NCBI GenBank assembly: GCA_963971225.1
Contig: OZ020270.1
Location: forward strand, 65,352,932 to 65,416,931
Direction: 5' to 3'
DNA length: 64,000 nt
From: Melieria omissa
Taxonomy: Eukaryota > Arthropoda > Insecta > Diptera > Ulidiidae
This document shows positions 9,467-21,440 of the stretch, piece after piece. Numbering within the stretch: the first letter of the stretch is position 1; the number at the start of each line of letters is the position of its first letter. Below the pieces are notes generated by a model. The model worked only from the letters and a program-made list of their open reading frames with translations, searched no databases and was not told where the DNA came from. The position numbers and the translations under genes are program-made.

Positions 9467-10915
9467 GAGATAAGAAGTCAGCAGAAAGATTTTCCTTTCG
9501 TTAACGTTGCTCTACGCAAAATTTTTAGCTTTACTAAACTCAAATCTAGTCTTCAAGAAAAATTCAGATGGAATCGATAGCGATTGGTGTTTCGCTTAAG
9601 AGTATAGTTAGATACGATATATTTATAGAACGATATATTTTCGGGTAATTTTTTGTCACCCACATATCCTGGTTATGATGAAAAGTGCTCAAAGGGGCAT
9701 CTTCTTCTTGTTTACTCAGTGTGTCCTTTTCATAGGACGTACATGGCAGTTGTCACTAAACCCACGTTTCTTATATATCTCTTATGGGTGTTACCGAGCT
9801 TCATTCTTGATTACAATCGTTACGTTCTTGGCGAGTGGTTTTGTCACCGACAGAACGAAAAATTGGTCTGCCTGTTGTGTAACTCTACAGATTATCAAGA
9901 GATTCTCCATTCGACTTATAAACACCACTCAAAATTGAAATACCAAAATATGCCTGAATATCACCAACGCTGATCCCTGTACTGCCAAAAACTCGCAAAC
10001 CTTCAACATTAGTTTTGTCAGTTACTATCTTTAACATTGGTCTTCATTGCATCTTTTATTACTGATACACGACTTCAAGCATAACGAGTTTTACCAACTT
10101 TAGTTGAAATAAATTGGCTCCTACTTTTCCGTTGAGTTCAGGAGGCCCATTGATCCATAATAAGGTTTTGCCTATAAAAGCAGTTCAAAACTTTCAATCC
10201 AGTGACGTAATTGTATGGCATTTACTGTATGTGTTGCCTTGAATTTCCATACAATTTGTATATGGGTGAAATGCCACCCGAACGTCGGCCACGTAACTTT
10301 TTTTTTTTTTTTTTTTAATCATCGTTATAATCAAATAATCAATGTGTAGTACATAAATTCTAAAACTTATATTGGTTTGCTACAAATACAAGAAACCTTA
10401 ATCATTTTGATAAATATGTAGGAAAGTTATAGCATCTCAAAGTTGAAAATGGGTGAAAAATCACCCGAACGACGGATTAGGATAAAAAATAATTAAACAC
10501 TTATTTTTTACTTTTGTGAAAAACTAAATTTAACGAGGTAAACCAAGGGTTAAATATTTGTATGGAGAAACAAAATTTTTTGGCCCGTTTGACTTCAAAC
10601 TTGGTAAAAGTACTTCAAATGCGAAATAATCAAACACGTGTTTCTCAGTTTTTTTTTTAAATCGAAAACAAACAGGGTAAACTAAGGGTAAAAAGTTTGT
10701 ATGGATAAGCATGATTCAATGGGGTTTTTGTCTTCAAACTTGATTAACCCTTTCGAGACCGATTGCACACCGTGTGCGCAATGGATTTCCGAGTCTATAA
10801 GACAGTAATGTGCAATTATCAGTTATTCTGAGTAAACTAGTCTTCGAAATAAGATTTTTCTGGAAGTAATGAAATCTGTAAAGTACAGGAAAACAAATTT
10901 GGCATTGATTTTACT

Positions 10916-12841
10916 GTGTACAATACAAAGAAAAATAAAATTTCGCTCCTGGGGACCGTGTTCGAGTGGAACGAGGACCAGGAACAGGCTTTTGCTTGTC
11001 TGAAGGAAAAACTGTGCAGTGCCCCAATTCTGGCCTTCCCCGTGCCTGGGGAGATGTTTGTGCGGGATACAGATACAAGCAGGAATAGTATTGGCGGTGT
11101 GATATCACAGATAATAGACGGCCAGGAACAAGTGATAGCGTACTACAGTAGGGTTCTATCGAAACCGGAACGCAATTGCTGTGTGACACGGAGAGAACTG
11201 CTGGCGGTATTGGACTGCGTGAAACACTTCCACAAATATCTGTATGGACAAAGGTTTCGCCTGCGCACAGATCATGCAGCATTGAGATGGCTCCTGAACT
11301 TTAAAGATCCTGAAGGGCAATTGGCGCGGTGGATCGAGCGACTGCAGAGCTACGACTACACGATAGAGCATCGCAAGGGCAGTAGCCATGGAAATGCCGA
11401 TGCCTTGTCCCGCCGTCCGTGCAAAGTCGAATGCAGGCAATGCTCGCGAGCCGAAAGCAAAGAACAGATAGTGGACGTCTGGTTGGTAAGCGTCATGCCA
11501 GAGGAAGAGTGGTCTGCGGAGAGGCTACAAAAAGACCAGTGTGAGGATGCGGATCTTGCGAAAATCGTCGAAGGCAAGGAGCAAGGCGCACGTCCAGACT
11601 GGCAGGAGATGGCCGGTGAAAGCCCGATCGCTAAGGCTTACTGGGCACAGTGGAAAAGTCTGCGGCTGAAGGAAGGCTGCCTGTACCGCGAATGGGAGAG
11701 CGCGGATGGTCGGACCAGCAACCCCCTAATGGTAGTGCCGAAATGCAGAATCAACGAGGTCATCGAGGCATACCATAACGACTCCAGTGGGAGGCACCTA
11801 GGCATCACCAAAACCGTCGCCAAAATAAAAAGACGATTCTACTGGGTAGGATGTCAGGAGTCTGTTACCGAGTGGATTAAGAGCTGCGACCGATGTTCAG
11901 CCGCGAAAGGGCCGACAAGAAGATCTCAAGGCCGCATACAGCAGTACAACGTGGGAGCGCCCTTCGAGCGGATTGCTATGGACGCCGCCGGCCCATTCCC
12001 AACTAGTACTCAAGGCAACAAATATGTGCTGGTGGTAATGGATTACTTCAGCAAATGGCCCGAAGTGTACCCTATTCCTAACCAGGAGGCCACTACGATC
12101 TCGGAAAAGCTGGTAAACAACTGGGTAGCCAGGTTCGGAGTTCCGTTGGAGTTGCACTCAGATCAAGGCCGGAATTTCGAATCTGCGGTATTCAAGGAAG
12201 TGTGTGAGCTGCTGGGGATAAAGAAAACGCGTACCACTCCTTTGCACCCACAGTCCGACGGCATGGTGGAACGCTTTAACCGGACACTGGAGGAATACCT
12301 GCGGAAAGTGGTAGGCAGGAATCAAAAGGATTGGGACACGCATATCCCCCTGTTCCTGATGGCGTATAGGTCAGCCCCGCACGACACGACATCACTCACT
12401 CCAGCCCGAGCAGTGTTCGGCACAGAGTTGCGGTTACCCGCTGACTTGAAGTTCGGGGTAGTCAGCACAACGGGAGGCGCTAAGACGGACTACGTGGTCA
12501 ATAAGCGGGCGGAACTGGAGGAAATTCACCAGTTTATAAGGGGCCGCACCAAACTGGTCAGCGATAAGGCGAAAGCCAGATACGATCTACGGGCCAACTC
12601 AGCAGGGTTCCAAGAAGGCGATTTGGTATTGCTCTACAACCCGCAGCGGAGGAAAGGTTTGTCTCCGAAACTTCAAGCGTCATGGGAAGGACCGTACGAA
12701 GTCGTGACTAGGATTAACGACGTGGTATACCGGATTCAACATTGCAGCAATAGAGGCGCTAAGCTGAAGGTAGTCCATTTGGAGCGTCTGGCGCCTCATC
12801 ACAGCGGAGCCTCGGCACTTGTTCGGGACGAACAAGTCTAA
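10916..12841 (+). CDS. U3: fused RNase H-integrase frame, 641 codons
   Basis: Reference copy of the deletion-derived frame. Residues 1-16 come from the MITE (the open stretch begins with GTG; the first ATG is residue 47, at 11054, giving 595 residues). RNase H follows with D53, E94, D119 and D162, then a linker, the zinc-binding H287/H294/C324/C327, the integrase core D356, D416 and E452 (DD35E), and a GPY/F tail to 641. Gag, protease and most of the reverse transcriptase are absent, so it cannot retrotranspose by itself. It carries DTSRNS in RNase H (DASGNS in later units) and AMDAAGP at the first catalytic Asp. The protein is identical to U4. Whether it is expressed is unknown; the nearest promoter is the U2 LTR. 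Confidence 0.85.
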   Translation: MYNTKKNKISLLGTVFEWNEDQEQAFACLKEKLCSAPILAFPVPGEMFVRDTDTSRNSIGGVISQIIDGQEQVIAYYSRVLSKPERNCCVTRRELLAVLDCVKHFHKYLYGQRFRLRTDHAALRWLLNFKDPEGQLARWIERLQSYDYTIEHRKGSSHGNADALSRRPCKVECRQCSRAESKEQIVDVWLVSVMPEEEWSAERLQKDQCEDADLAKIVEGKEQGARPDWQEMAGESPIAKAYWAQWKSLRLKEGCLYREWESADGRTSNPLMVVPKCRINEVIEAYHNDSSGRHLGITKTVAKIKRRFYWVGCQESVTEWIKSCDRCSAAKGPTRRSQGRIQQYNVGAPFERIAMDAAGPFPTSTQGNKYVLVVMDYFSKWPEVYPIPNQEATTISEKLVNNWVARFGVPLELHSDQGRNFESAVFKEVCELLGIKKTRTTPLHPQSDGMVERFNRTLEEYLRKVVGRNQKDWDTHIPLFLMAYRSAPHDTTSLTPARAVFGTELRLPADLKFGVVSTTGGAKTDYVVNKRAELEEIHQFIRGRTKLVSDKAKARYDLRANSAGFQEGDLVLLYNPQRRKGLSPKLQASWEGPYEVVTRINDVVYRIQHCSNRGAKLKVVHLERLAPHHSGASALVRDEQV

Positions 12842-12852
12842 GTGGTGGGCAG

Positions 12853-13286
12853 TGTAACGATAAGACAGTCTGTCGCTGTGCAAAGCAACCCTGCCGCTTC
12901 GCGCCGTGCTATAATTCAATGTGGCAACGACGGCCGCGATAATAACTTTTAGTCCAATCTGGCAACGATGGTCGCGATCATCAGGGAAACCTTTAGTCCA
13001 CTCGGGAATGTGCGAGAACGATCTGCGCGATGGCCGGACGGGTATAAAAGGCAGCCGGGTGCGGCGCAGCGAGTCAGTCTGGTTTTGACAAGTGAAGTTG
13101 CCACACGGAGTAATTAAGCAAATATTTAAGTGTACGAACAGTAAAGTGTAAACTGTGAATAATAAAGTGACTGTTGGTTTATTTTATTGTCTGCGTTTAA
13201 GAAACTGAGTGTGTTTATTTTCAAATTACACAATCCAGTGATACGTAACAGCCCACTAGACGTAGTATTCGTAACAATATGTTACA
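12853..13286 (+). repeat. U3: Ty3/gypsy 3' LTR
   Basis: 434 bp, TGTAAC to GTTACA, with TATA, initiator and AATAAA conserved. Confidence 0.8.
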
Positions 13287-15209
13287 GCACTCATTTCAAT
13301 CGGATGGGGAAAGGGGGCAAGGAAGGGCAGTAGTTAACTAAAACTTTGTGTTCACCACAAGTATACTTTTTTTCAAGAATTGCAAGCAGAATATGCCTCT
13401 CGATCGTTTTGGTACCAAATCGTTTTGATTCCAATTGTTCATTTACTTTTTTACGCTCTGATTTTCTGACAAGGTTTGCAAAAATGGCTGTATTGAGATA
13501 AGAAGTCAGCAGAAAGATTTTCCTTTCGTTAACGTTGCTCTACGCAAAATTTTTAGCTTTACTAAACTCAAATCTCTCAGCTGGAAATGGCAAACCTCTG
13601 AGAGTAAAAATTGCCTATTCTCAGCTGGAAATGGCAAACCTCTGAGAGTAAAAATTGCCTATGATAAAGCTCCCAACCTGCCGTTCGGAACCGGCATAAA
13701 ACTGTAGGTCCCTTCCACCCGCGTACAAAATTCACACGCACAACACGGGTGGTTGCGGGAAGCTAGGCCTTAGTCTCGCGTAAGCGGGCTGTCGTGTCAA
13801 TCAATTAATTAATTAAACTCAAATCTAGTCTTCAAGAAAAATTCGCCGCTTGTACTTTTTCTAGAAGCGATCCAGATGGAATCGATAGCGATTGGTTTTT
13901 CGCTTAAGAGTATAGTTAGATACGATATATTTATAGAACGATATATTTTCGGGTAATTTTTTGTCACCCTCATATCCTGGTTATGATGAAAAGTGCTCAA
14001 AGGGGCATCTTCTTCTTGTTTACTCAGTGTGTCCTTTTCATAGGACGTACATGGCAGTTGTCACTAAACCCACGTTTCTTATATATCTCTTATGGGTGTT
14101 ACCGAGCTTCATTCTTGATTACAATCGTTACGTTCTTGGCGAGTGGTTTTGTCACCGACAGAACGAAAAATTGGTCTGCCTGTTGTGTAACTCTACAGAT
14201 TATCAAGAGATTCTCCATTCGACTTATAAACACCACTCAAAATTGAAATACCAAAATATGCCTGAATATCACCAACGCTGATCCCTGTACTGCCAAAAAC
14301 TCGCAAACCTTCAACATTAGTTTTGTCAGTTACTATCTTTAACATTGGTCTTCATTGCATCTTTTATTACTGATACACGACTTCAAGCATAACGAGTTTT
14401 ACCAACTTTAGTTGAAATAAATTGGCTCCTACTTTTCCGTTGAGTTCAGGAGGCCCATTGATCCATAATAAGGTTTTGCCTATAAAAGCAGTTCAAAACT
14501 TTCAATCCAGTGACGTAATTGTATGGCATTTACTGTATGTGTTGCCTTGAATTTCCATACAATTTGTATATGGGTGAAATGCCACCCGAACGTCGGCCAC
14601 GTAACTTTTTTTGTAATCATCGTTATAATCAAATAATCAATGTGTTGTACATAAATTCTAAAACTTATATTGGTTTGCTGCAAATACAAGAAACCTTAAT
14701 CATTTTGATAAATATATAGGAAAGTTATAGCATCTCAAAGTTGAAAATGGGTGAAAAATCACCCGAACGACGGATTAGGATAAAAAATAATTAAACACTT
14801 ATTTTTACTTTTGTGAAAAACTAAATTTAACGAGGTAAACCAAGGGTTAAATATTTGTATGGAGAAACAAAATTTTTTGGCCCGTTTGACTTCAAACTTG
14901 GTAAAAGTACTTCAAATGCGAAATAATCAAACACGTGTTTCTCAGTTTTTTTTTAAATCGACAACAAACGGTAAACTAAGGGTAAAAAGTTTGTATGGAT
15001 AAGCATGATTCAATGGGGTTTTTGTCTTCAAACTTGATTAACCCTTTCGAGACCGATTGCACACCGTGTGTGCAATGGATTTCCGAGTCTATAAGACAGT
15101 AATGTGCAATTATCAGTTATTCTGAGTAAACTAGTCTTCGAAATAAAATTTTTCTGGAAGTAATGAAATCTGTAAAGTACAGGAAAACAAATTTGGCATT
15201 GATTTTACT
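13287..15209 (+). repeat. U3 spacer with truncated SINE
   Basis: As U1, with the 29-bp segment present, plus a SINE fragment (13576-13813). The piggyBac relic core is at about 13983-14277 on the minus strand. The truncated MITE leads into the U4 frame. Confidence 0.75.
13576..13813 (+). mobile_element. 5'-truncated SINE with internal 44-bp duplication
   Basis: Flanked by a 13-bp target-site duplication TAAACTCAAATCT (13563-13575 and 13814-13826). It lacks the tRNA head and begins at CTCAGCTGG. The first 44 bases (13576-13619) are repeated in tandem (13620-13663). The rest matches the 3' two thirds of the SINE at 5723-6061 and ends in (AATT)n. The same insertion recurs in U4 and U5. Confidence 0.85.
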
Positions 15210-17135
15210 GTGTACAATACAAAGAAAAATAAAATTTCGCTCCTGGGGACCGTGTTCGAGTGGAACGAGGACCAGGAACAGGCTTTTGCTTGTCTGAAGG
15301 AAAAACTGTGCAGTGCCCCAATTCTGGCCTTCCCCGTGCCTGGGGAGATGTTTGTGCGGGATACAGATACAAGCAGGAATAGTATTGGCGGTGTGATATC
15401 ACAGATAATAGACGGCCAGGAACAAGTGATAGCGTACTACAGTAGGGTTCTATCGAAACCGGAACGCAATTGCTGTGTGACACGGAGAGAACTGCTGGCG
15501 GTATTGGACTGCGTGAAACACTTCCACAAATATCTGTATGGACAAAGGTTTCGCCTGCGCACAGATCATGCAGCATTGAGATGGCTCCTGAACTTTAAAG
15601 ATCCTGAAGGGCAATTGGCGCGGTGGATCGAGCGACTGCAGAGCTACGACTACACGATAGAGCATCGCAAGGGCAGTAGCCATGGAAATGCCGATGCCTT
15701 GTCCCGCCGTCCGTGCAAAGTCGAATGCAGGCAATGCTCGCGAGCCGAAAGCAAAGAACAGATAGTGGACGTCTGGTTGGTAAGCGTCATGCCAGAGGAA
15801 GAGTGGTCTGCGGAGAGGCTACAAAAAGACCAGTGTGAGGATGCGGATCTTGCGAAAATCGTCGAAGGCAAGGAGCAAGGCGCACGTCCAGACTGGCAGG
15901 AGATGGCCGGTGAAAGCCCGATCGCTAAGGCTTACTGGGCACAGTGGAAAAGTCTGCGGCTGAAGGAAGGCTGCCTGTACCGCGAATGGGAGAGCGCGGA
16001 TGGTCGGACCAGCAACCCCCTAATGGTAGTGCCGAAATGCAGAATCAACGAGGTCATCGAGGCATACCATAACGACTCCAGTGGGAGGCACCTAGGCATC
16101 ACCAAAACCGTCGCCAAAATAAAAAGACGATTCTACTGGGTAGGATGTCAGGAGTCTGTTACCGAGTGGATTAAGAGCTGCGACCGATGTTCAGCCGCGA
16201 AAGGGCCGACAAGAAGATCTCAAGGCCGCATACAGCAGTACAACGTGGGAGCGCCCTTCGAGCGGATTGCTATGGACGCCGCCGGCCCATTCCCAACTAG
16301 TACTCAAGGCAATAAATATGTGCTGGTGGTAATGGATTACTTCAGCAAATGGCCCGAAGTGTACCCTATTCCTAACCAGGAGGCCACTACGATCTCGGAA
16401 AAGCTGGTAAACAACTGGGTAGCCAGGTTCGGAGTTCCGTTGGAGTTGCACTCAGATCAAGGCCGGAATTTCGAATCTGCGGTATTCAAGGAAGTGTGTG
16501 AGCTGCTGGGGATAAAGAAAACGCGTACCACTCCTTTGCACCCACAGTCCGACGGCATGGTGGAACGCTTTAACCGGACACTGGAGGAATACCTGCGGAA
16601 AGTGGTAGGCAGGAATCAAAAGGATTGGGACACGCATATCCCCCTGTTCCTGATGGCGTATAGGTCAGCCCCGCACGACACGACATCACTCACTCCAGCC
16701 CGAGCAGTGTTCGGCACAGAGTTGCGGTTACCCGCTGACTTGAAGTTCGGGGTAGTCAGCACAACGGGAGGCGCTAAGACGGACTACGTGGTCAATAAGC
16801 GGGCGGAACTGGAGGAAATTCACCAGTTTATAAGGGGCCGCACCAAACTGGTCAGCGATAAGGCGAAAGCCAGATACGATCTACGGGCCAACTCAGCAGG
16901 GTTCCAAGAAGGCGATTTGGTATTGCTCTACAACCCGCAGCGGAGGAAAGGTTTGTCTCCGAAACTTCAAGCGTCATGGGAAGGACCGTACGAAGTCGTG
17001 ACTAGGATTAACGACGTGGTATACCGGATTCAACATTGCAGCAATAGAGGCGCTAAGCTGAAGGTAGTCCATTTGGAGCGTCTGGCGCCTCATCACAGCG
17101 GAGCCTCGGCACTTGTTCGGGACGAACAAGTCTAA
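15210..17135 (+). CDS. U4: fused RNase H-integrase frame, 641 codons
   Basis: Same organisation as U3 and an identical predicted protein, including DTSRNS and AMDAAGP. First ATG at 15348. At least one silent change (AAT for AAC in the GNKYV segment) separates it from U3. All RNase H and integrase key residues are present. Confidence 0.85.
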   Translation: MYNTKKNKISLLGTVFEWNEDQEQAFACLKEKLCSAPILAFPVPGEMFVRDTDTSRNSIGGVISQIIDGQEQVIAYYSRVLSKPERNCCVTRRELLAVLDCVKHFHKYLYGQRFRLRTDHAALRWLLNFKDPEGQLARWIERLQSYDYTIEHRKGSSHGNADALSRRPCKVECRQCSRAESKEQIVDVWLVSVMPEEEWSAERLQKDQCEDADLAKIVEGKEQGARPDWQEMAGESPIAKAYWAQWKSLRLKEGCLYREWESADGRTSNPLMVVPKCRINEVIEAYHNDSSGRHLGITKTVAKIKRRFYWVGCQESVTEWIKSCDRCSAAKGPTRRSQGRIQQYNVGAPFERIAMDAAGPFPTSTQGNKYVLVVMDYFSKWPEVYPIPNQEATTISEKLVNNWVARFGVPLELHSDQGRNFESAVFKEVCELLGIKKTRTTPLHPQSDGMVERFNRTLEEYLRKVVGRNQKDWDTHIPLFLMAYRSAPHDTTSLTPARAVFGTELRLPADLKFGVVSTTGGAKTDYVVNKRAELEEIHQFIRGRTKLVSDKAKARYDLRANSAGFQEGDLVLLYNPQRRKGLSPKLQASWEGPYEVVTRINDVVYRIQHCSNRGAKLKVVHLERLAPHHSGASALVRDEQV

Positions 17136-17146
17136 GTGGTGGGCAG

Positions 17147-17580
17147 TGTAACGATAAGACAGTCTGTCGCTGTGCAAAGCAACCCTGCCGCTTCGCGCCG
17201 TGCTATAATTCAATGTGGCAACGACGGCCGCGATAATAACTTTTAGTCCAATCTGGCAACGATGGTCGCGATCATCAGGGAAACCTTTAGTCCACTCGGG
17301 AATGTGCGAGAACGATCTGCGCGATGGCCGGACGGGTATAAAAGGCAGCCGGGTGCGGCGCAGCGAGTCAGTCTGGTTTTGACAAGTGAAGTTGCCACAC
17401 GGAGTAATTAAGCAAATATTTAAGTGTACGAACAGTAAAGTGTAAACTGTGAATAATAAAGTGACTGTTGGTTTATTTTATTGTCTGCGTTTAAGAAACT
17501 GAGTGTGTTTATTTTCAAATTACACAATCCAGTGATACGTAACAGCCCACTAGACGTAGTATTCGTAACAATATGTTACA
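17147..17580 (+). repeat. U4: Ty3/gypsy 3' LTR
   Basis: 434 bp, same termini and signals as in U1. Confidence 0.8.
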
Positions 17581-19503
17581 GCACTCATTTCAATCGGATG
17601 GGGAAAGGGGGCAAGGAAGGGCAGTAGTTAACTAAAACTTTGTGTTCACCACAAGTATACTTTTTTTCAAGAATTGCAAGCAGAATATGCCTCTCGATCG
17701 TTTTGGTACCAAATCGTTTTGATTCCAATTGTTCATTTACTTTTTTACGCTCTGATTTTCTGACAAGGTTTGCAAAAATGGCTGTATTGAGATAAGAAGT
17801 CAGCAGAAAGATTTTCCTTTCGTTAACGTTGCTCTACGCAAAATTTTTAGCTTTACTAAACTCAAATCTCTCAGCTGGAAATGGCAAACCTCTGAGAGTA
17901 AAAATTGCCTATTCTCAGCTGGAAATGGCAAACCTCTGAGAGTAAAAATTGCCTATGATAAAGCTCCCAACCTGCCGTTCGGAACCGGCATAAAACTGTA
18001 GGTCCCTTCCACCCGCGTACAAAATTCACACGCACAACACGGGTGGTTGCGGGAAGCTAGGCCTTAGTCTCGCGTAAGCGGGCTGTCGTGTCAATCAATT
18101 AATTAATTAAACTCAAATCTAGTCTTCAAGAAAAATTCGCCGCTTGTACTTTTTCTAGAAGCGATCCAGATGGAATCGATAGCGATTGGTTTTTCGCTTA
18201 AGAGTATAGTTAGATACGATATATTTATAGAACGATATATTTTCGGGTAATTTTTTGTCACCCTCATATCCTGGTTATGATGAAAAGTGCTCAAAGGGGC
18301 ATCTTCTTCTTGTTTACTCAGTGTGTCCTTTTCATAGGACGTACATGGCAGTTGTCACTAAACCCACGTTTCTTATATATCTCTTATGGGTGTTACCGAG
18401 CTTCATTCTTGATTACAATCGTTACGTTCTTGGCGAGTGGTTTTGTCACCGACAGAACGAAAAATTGGTCTGCCTGTTGTGTAACTCTACAGATTATCAA
18501 GAGATTCTCCATTCGACTTATAAACACCACTCAAAATTGAAATACCAAAATATGCCTGAATATCACCAACGCTGATCCCTGTACTGCCAAAAACTCGCAA
18601 ACCTTCAACATTAGTTTTGTCAGTTACTATCTTTAACATTGGTCTTCATTGCATCTTTTATTACTGATACACGACTTCAAGCATAACGAGTTTTACCAAC
18701 TTTAGTTGAAATAAATTGGCTCCTACTTTTCCGTTGAGTTCAGGAGGCCCATTGATCCATAATAAGGTTTTGCCTATAAAAGCAGTTCAAAACTTTCAAT
18801 CCAGTGACGTAATTGTATGGCATTTACTGTATGTGTTGCCTTGAATTTCCATACAATTTGTATATGGGTGAAATGCCACCCGAACGTCGGCCACGTAACT
18901 TTTTTTGTAATCATCGTTATAATCAAATAATCAATGTGTTGTACATAAATTCTAAAACTTATATTGGTTTGCTGCAAATACAAGAAACCTTAATCATTTT
19001 GATAAATATATAGGAAAGTTATAGCATCTCAAAGTTGAAAATGGGTGAAAAATCACCCGAACGACGGATTAGGATAAAAAATAATTAAACACTTATTTTT
19101 ACTTTTGTGAAAAACTAAATTTAACGAGGTAAACCAAGGGTTAAATATTTGTATGGAGAAACAAAATTTTTTGGCCCGTTTGACTTCAAACTTGGTAAAA
19201 GTACTTCAAATGCGAAATAATCAAACACGTGTTTCTCAGTTTTTTTTTAAATCGACAACAAACGGTAAACTAAGGGTAAAAAGTTTGTATGGATAAGCAT
19301 GATTCAATGGGGTTTTTGTCTTCAAACTTGATTAACCCTTTCGAGACCGATTGCACACCGTGTGTGCAATGGATTTCCGAGTCTATAAGACAGTAATGTG
19401 CAATTATCAGTTATTCTGAGTAAACTAGTCTTCGAAATAAAATTTTTCTGGAAGTAATGAAATCTGTAAAGTACAGGAAAACAAATTTGGCATTGATTTT
19501 ACT
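17581..19503 (+). repeat. U4 spacer with truncated SINE
   Basis: Carries the same SINE fragment, 44-bp duplication and target-site duplication as U3, at about 17870-18107. The piggyBac relic core is at about 18277-18571 on the minus strand. The 29-bp segment is present. Confidence 0.75.
17870..18107 (+). mobile_element. 5'-truncated SINE (copy carried in U4)
   Basis: Same breakpoints, 44-bp duplication and flanking duplication as at 13576-13813, so it was copied with the unit and is not an independent insertion. Confidence 0.8.
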
Positions 19504-21429
19504 GTGTACAATACAAAGAAAAATAAAATTTCGCTCCTGGGGACCGTGTTCGAGTGGAACGAGGACCAGGAACAGGCTTTTGCTCGTCTGAAGGAAAAAC
19601 TGTGCAGTGCCCCAATTCTGGCCTTCCCCGTGCCTGGGGAGATGTTTGTGCGGGATACAGATGCAAGCGGGAATAGTATTGGCGGTGTGATATCACAGAT
19701 AATAGACGGCCAGGAACAAGTGATAGCGTACTACAGTAGGGTTCTATCGAAACCGGAACGCAATTGCTGTGTGACACGGAGAGAACTGCTGGCGGTATTG
19801 GACTGCGTGAAACACTTCCACAAATATCTGTATGGACAAAGGTTTCGCCTGCGCACAGATCATGCAGCATTGAGATGGCTCCTGAACTTTAAAGATCCTG
19901 AAGGGCAATTGGCGCGGTGGATCGAGCGACTGCAGAGCTACGACTACACGATAGAGCATCGCAAGGGCAGTAGCCATGGAAATGCCGATGCCTTGTCACG
20001 CCGACCGTGCAAAGTCGAATGCAGGCAGTGCTCGCGGGCCGAAAGCAAAGAACAGATAGTGGACGTCCGGTTGTTAAGCGTTATGCCAGAGGAAGAGTGG
20101 TCTGCGGAGAGGCTACAAAAAGAACAGCGTGAGGATGCGGATCTTGCGAAAATCGTCGAAGGCAAGGAGCAAGGCGCACGTCCAGACTGGCAGGAGATGG
20201 CTGGTGAAAGCCCGATCGCTAAGGCTTACTGGGCACAGTGGAAAAGTCTGCGGCTGAAGGAAGGCTGCCTGTACCGCGAATGGGAGAGCGCGGATGGTCG
20301 GACCAGAAACCCCCTAATAGTAGTGCCGAAATGCAGAATCAACGAGGTCATCGAGGCATACCATAACGACTCCAGTGGAGGGCACCTAGGCATCACCAAA
20401 ACCGTCGCCAAAATAAAAAGACGATTCTACTGGGTAGGATGTCAGGAGTCTGTTACCGAGTGGATTAAGAGCTGCGACCGATGTTCAGCTGCGAAAGGGC
20501 CGACAAGAAGATCTCGAGGCCGCATGCAGCAGTACAACGTGGGAGCGCCCTTCGAGCGGATTGCTATGGACGTCGCCGGCCCATTCCCAACTAGTACTCA
20601 AGGCAACAAATATGTGCTGGTGGTAATGGATTACTTCAGCAAATGGCCCGAAGTGTACCCTATTCCTAACCAGGAGGCCACTACGATCTCGGAAAAGCTG
20701 GTAAACAACTGGGTAGCCAGGTTCGGAGTTCCGTTGGAGTTGCACTCAGATCAAGGCCGGAATTTCGAATCTGCGGTATTCAAGGAAGTGTGTGAGCTGC
20801 TGGGGATAAAGAAAACGCGTACCACTCCTTTGCACCCACAGTCCGACGGCATGGTGGAACGCTTTAACCGGACACTGGAGGAATACCTGCGGAAAGTGGT
20901 AGGCAGGAATCAAAAGGATTGGGACACGCATATCCCCCTGTTCCTGATGGCGTATAGGTCAGCCCCGCACGACACGACATCACTCACTCCAGCCCGAGCA
21001 GTGTTCGGCACAGAGTTGCGGTTACCCGCTGACTTGAAGTTCGGGGTAGTCAGCACAACGGGAGGCGCTAAGACGGACTACGTGGTCAATAAGCGGGCGG
21101 AACTGGAGGAAATTCACCAGTTTATAAGGGGCCGCACCAAAGTGGTCAGCGATAAGGCGAAAGCCAGATACGATCTACGGGCCAACTCAGCAGGGTTCCA
21201 AGAAGGCGATTTGGTATTGCTCTACAACCCGCAGCGGAGGAAAGGTTTGTCTCCGAAACTTCAAGCGTCATGGGAAGGACCGTACGAAGTCGTGACTAGG
21301 ATTAACGACGTGGTATACCGGATTCAACATTGCAGCAATAGAGGCGCTAAGCTGAAGGTAGTCCATTTGGAGCGTCTGGCGCCTCATCACAGCGGAGCCT
21401 CGGCACTTGTTCGGGACGAACAAGTCTAA
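19504..21429 (+). CDS. U5: fused RNase H-integrase frame, 641 codons
   Basis: Open frame as in U3; first ATG at 19642. It differs from U3/U4 as a haplotype: DASGNS in RNase H, RLLSVMPEEEW and KEQRED in the linker, RNPLIVV and SGGHLG near the zinc-binding site, and AMDVAGP at the first catalytic Asp. The C-terminal part again looks like U3/U4 (RIQHCSN). This mosaic points to recombination between unit types. It carries RTKVV where the others have RTKLV. Confidence 0.85.
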   Translation: MYNTKKNKISLLGTVFEWNEDQEQAFARLKEKLCSAPILAFPVPGEMFVRDTDASGNSIGGVISQIIDGQEQVIAYYSRVLSKPERNCCVTRRELLAVLDCVKHFHKYLYGQRFRLRTDHAALRWLLNFKDPEGQLARWIERLQSYDYTIEHRKGSSHGNADALSRRPCKVECRQCSRAESKEQIVDVRLLSVMPEEEWSAERLQKEQREDADLAKIVEGKEQGARPDWQEMAGESPIAKAYWAQWKSLRLKEGCLYREWESADGRTRNPLIVVPKCRINEVIEAYHNDSSGGHLGITKTVAKIKRRFYWVGCQESVTEWIKSCDRCSAAKGPTRRSRGRMQQYNVGAPFERIAMDVAGPFPTSTQGNKYVLVVMDYFSKWPEVYPIPNQEATTISEKLVNNWVARFGVPLELHSDQGRNFESAVFKEVCELLGIKKTRTTPLHPQSDGMVERFNRTLEEYLRKVVGRNQKDWDTHIPLFLMAYRSAPHDTTSLTPARAVFGTELRLPADLKFGVVSTTGGAKTDYVVNKRAELEEIHQFIRGRTKVVSDKAKARYDLRANSAGFQEGDLVLLYNPQRRKGLSPKLQASWEGPYEVVTRINDVVYRIQHCSNRGAKLKVVHLERLAPHHSGASALVRDEQV

Positions 21430-21440
21430 GTGGTGGGCAG

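Larger units (their letters stand above)
5642..10915 (+). repeat. U2 spacer, expanded by a SINE and a LINE
   Basis: The spacer is split by a SINE (5723-6061) and a complete RTE element (6212-9466). The piggyBac relic core is at about 9675-9969 on the minus strand. The 29-bp segment found in U1 is missing. A run of 19 T (10298-10316) replaces the 7 T of the other units. The truncated MITE occupies 10748-10965. Confidence 0.75.

Noticed and set aside
10916..10918. GTG as the real start of the 641-codon frame
   Set aside because: GTG starts are not expected in an animal nuclear gene; only the ATG at residue 15 (U7-U9) or residue 47 is plausible.
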